14,781 nucleotides of DNA, from NCBI GenBank assembly GCA_033763655.1, contig JANRKD010000023.1:1-14781 (forward strand). The letters are read 5' to 3'. The position numbers and the translations under genes were made by a program. This document shows positions 14,596-14,781 of the stretch, in pieces. The notes under the pieces were generated by a model. The model was given only the letters and a program-made list of their open reading frames with translations. It searched no databases and had not been told where the DNA came from. Origin of the DNA: QFOX01 sp033763655. Lineage in GTDB: Bacteria > Pseudomonadota > Alphaproteobacteria > Rickettsiales > UBA3002. Position 1 is the first letter of the stretch. Every line of letters starts with the position of its first letter.

Positions 14596-14781
14596 TCGTT
14601 GATACGCCCAGGAATCACTCGGTCGCCCTCAATGCGCGGCGGAATATAGTCGCCTTTATGCGCCTCGATGGTTGCGCCCATCACAAAAAAACAACCCATG
14701 GCCGTCAGCAAACTCGCCAGCACCGCCCAGTACCACGGCCCATCGCGAAAACGAAGCGCGGGCCTTCCTTCAATGGTCGCC
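14592..14781 (-). CDS. Small membrane protein, C-terminal part (cut by right edge)
   Basis: The last 62 residues and the stop of a gene entering from the right. They comprise a basic segment ATIEGRPALRFRDGP, one hydrophobic segment (WYWAVLASLLTAMGCFFVMGA, about 17-37) and a tail TIEAHKGDYIPPRIEGDRVI ending PGRINE. The YIPPRIEGDRVIPGR ending recalls the alphaproteobacterial DUF6111 proteins found next to cca, as far as I remember the family; this was not checked. The TGA overlaps the cca ATG by two bases (ATGA), so the two are cotranscribed and coupled. Topology and start lie outside the window. Confidence 0.65.
   Translation of the reverse strand, partial: ATIEGRPALRFRDGPWYWAVLASLLTAMGCFFVMGATIEAHKGDYIPPRIEGDRVIPGRINE

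Noticed and set aside
1..14781. CRISPR array, insertion sequence, toxin-antitoxin or defence system
   Set aside because: No regularly spaced repeats, transposase, terminal repeats or small paired ORFs of that type were seen on either strand.

Overview
The window reads as a chromosomal housekeeping stretch of a GC-rich Gram-negative bacterium, most likely an alphaproteobacterium. The indications are the run pmbA/tldE - msbA - waaA - lpxK, the xseA/purD divergent pair, a poly(A)-polymerase-type CCA enzyme, a PhoB-type regulator, and promoter-like sites of the alphaproteobacterial TTGAC-N17-CTATAT kind. I cannot name a genus. There are twelve CDSs that are complete or nearly certain, two CDSs cut by the window edges, one tRNA, and very little non-coding DNA. 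No gap without a gene exceeds about 300 bases.

Layout from left to right. Bases 1-243 (minus strand) are the 5' end of tuf (EF-Tu). A divergent tRNA-Gly(UCC) follows at 392-465 with a short hairpin and T-run behind it. A plus-strand block comes next: a sugar O-methyltransferase-like protein (591-1712), a FieF-type cation exporter (1734-2657), then a tightly packed run rlmB (2716-3534), pmbA (3527-4867), msbA (4871-6631), waaA (6631-7917) and lpxK (7914-8885). These five genes overlap or nearly touch, so they are probably one translationally coupled operon. A small uncharacterised two-segment membrane protein (8917-9264) follows, with its own promoter-like sequence right in front of its ATG. 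On the minus strand lies xseA (9309-10658), divergent from purD (10776-12029, GTG start) across a 117-bp spacer that holds an 8-bp-arm palindrome. purD converges on yciB (minus, 12026-12592) with overlapping stop codons. A phoB-like response regulator (12694-13446) converges on cca (minus, 13438-14595) with a 9-nt overlap. A further minus-strand membrane protein, cut at the right edge, sits directly upstream of cca.

How the genes work together: msbA, waaA and lpxK make and export Kdo-lipid A. LpxK adds the 4'-phosphate, WaaA adds Kdo, and MsbA flips the product across the inner membrane. The methyltransferase might modify a surface sugar, but this is inference. rlmB, the tRNA, tuf and cca serve translation; purD serves purine synthesis; xseA serves DNA repair; yciB serves envelope and division.

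I see no mobile element, CRISPR array, toxin-antitoxin pair, defence island or recognisable novel multi-gene system. The features most worth a second look are regulatory. They are apparently leaderless promoters at the small membrane gene and fieF, the palindrome shared by xseA and purD, and a strong Shine-Dalgarno with an out-of-frame upstream ORF and an inverted repeat in front of phoB.
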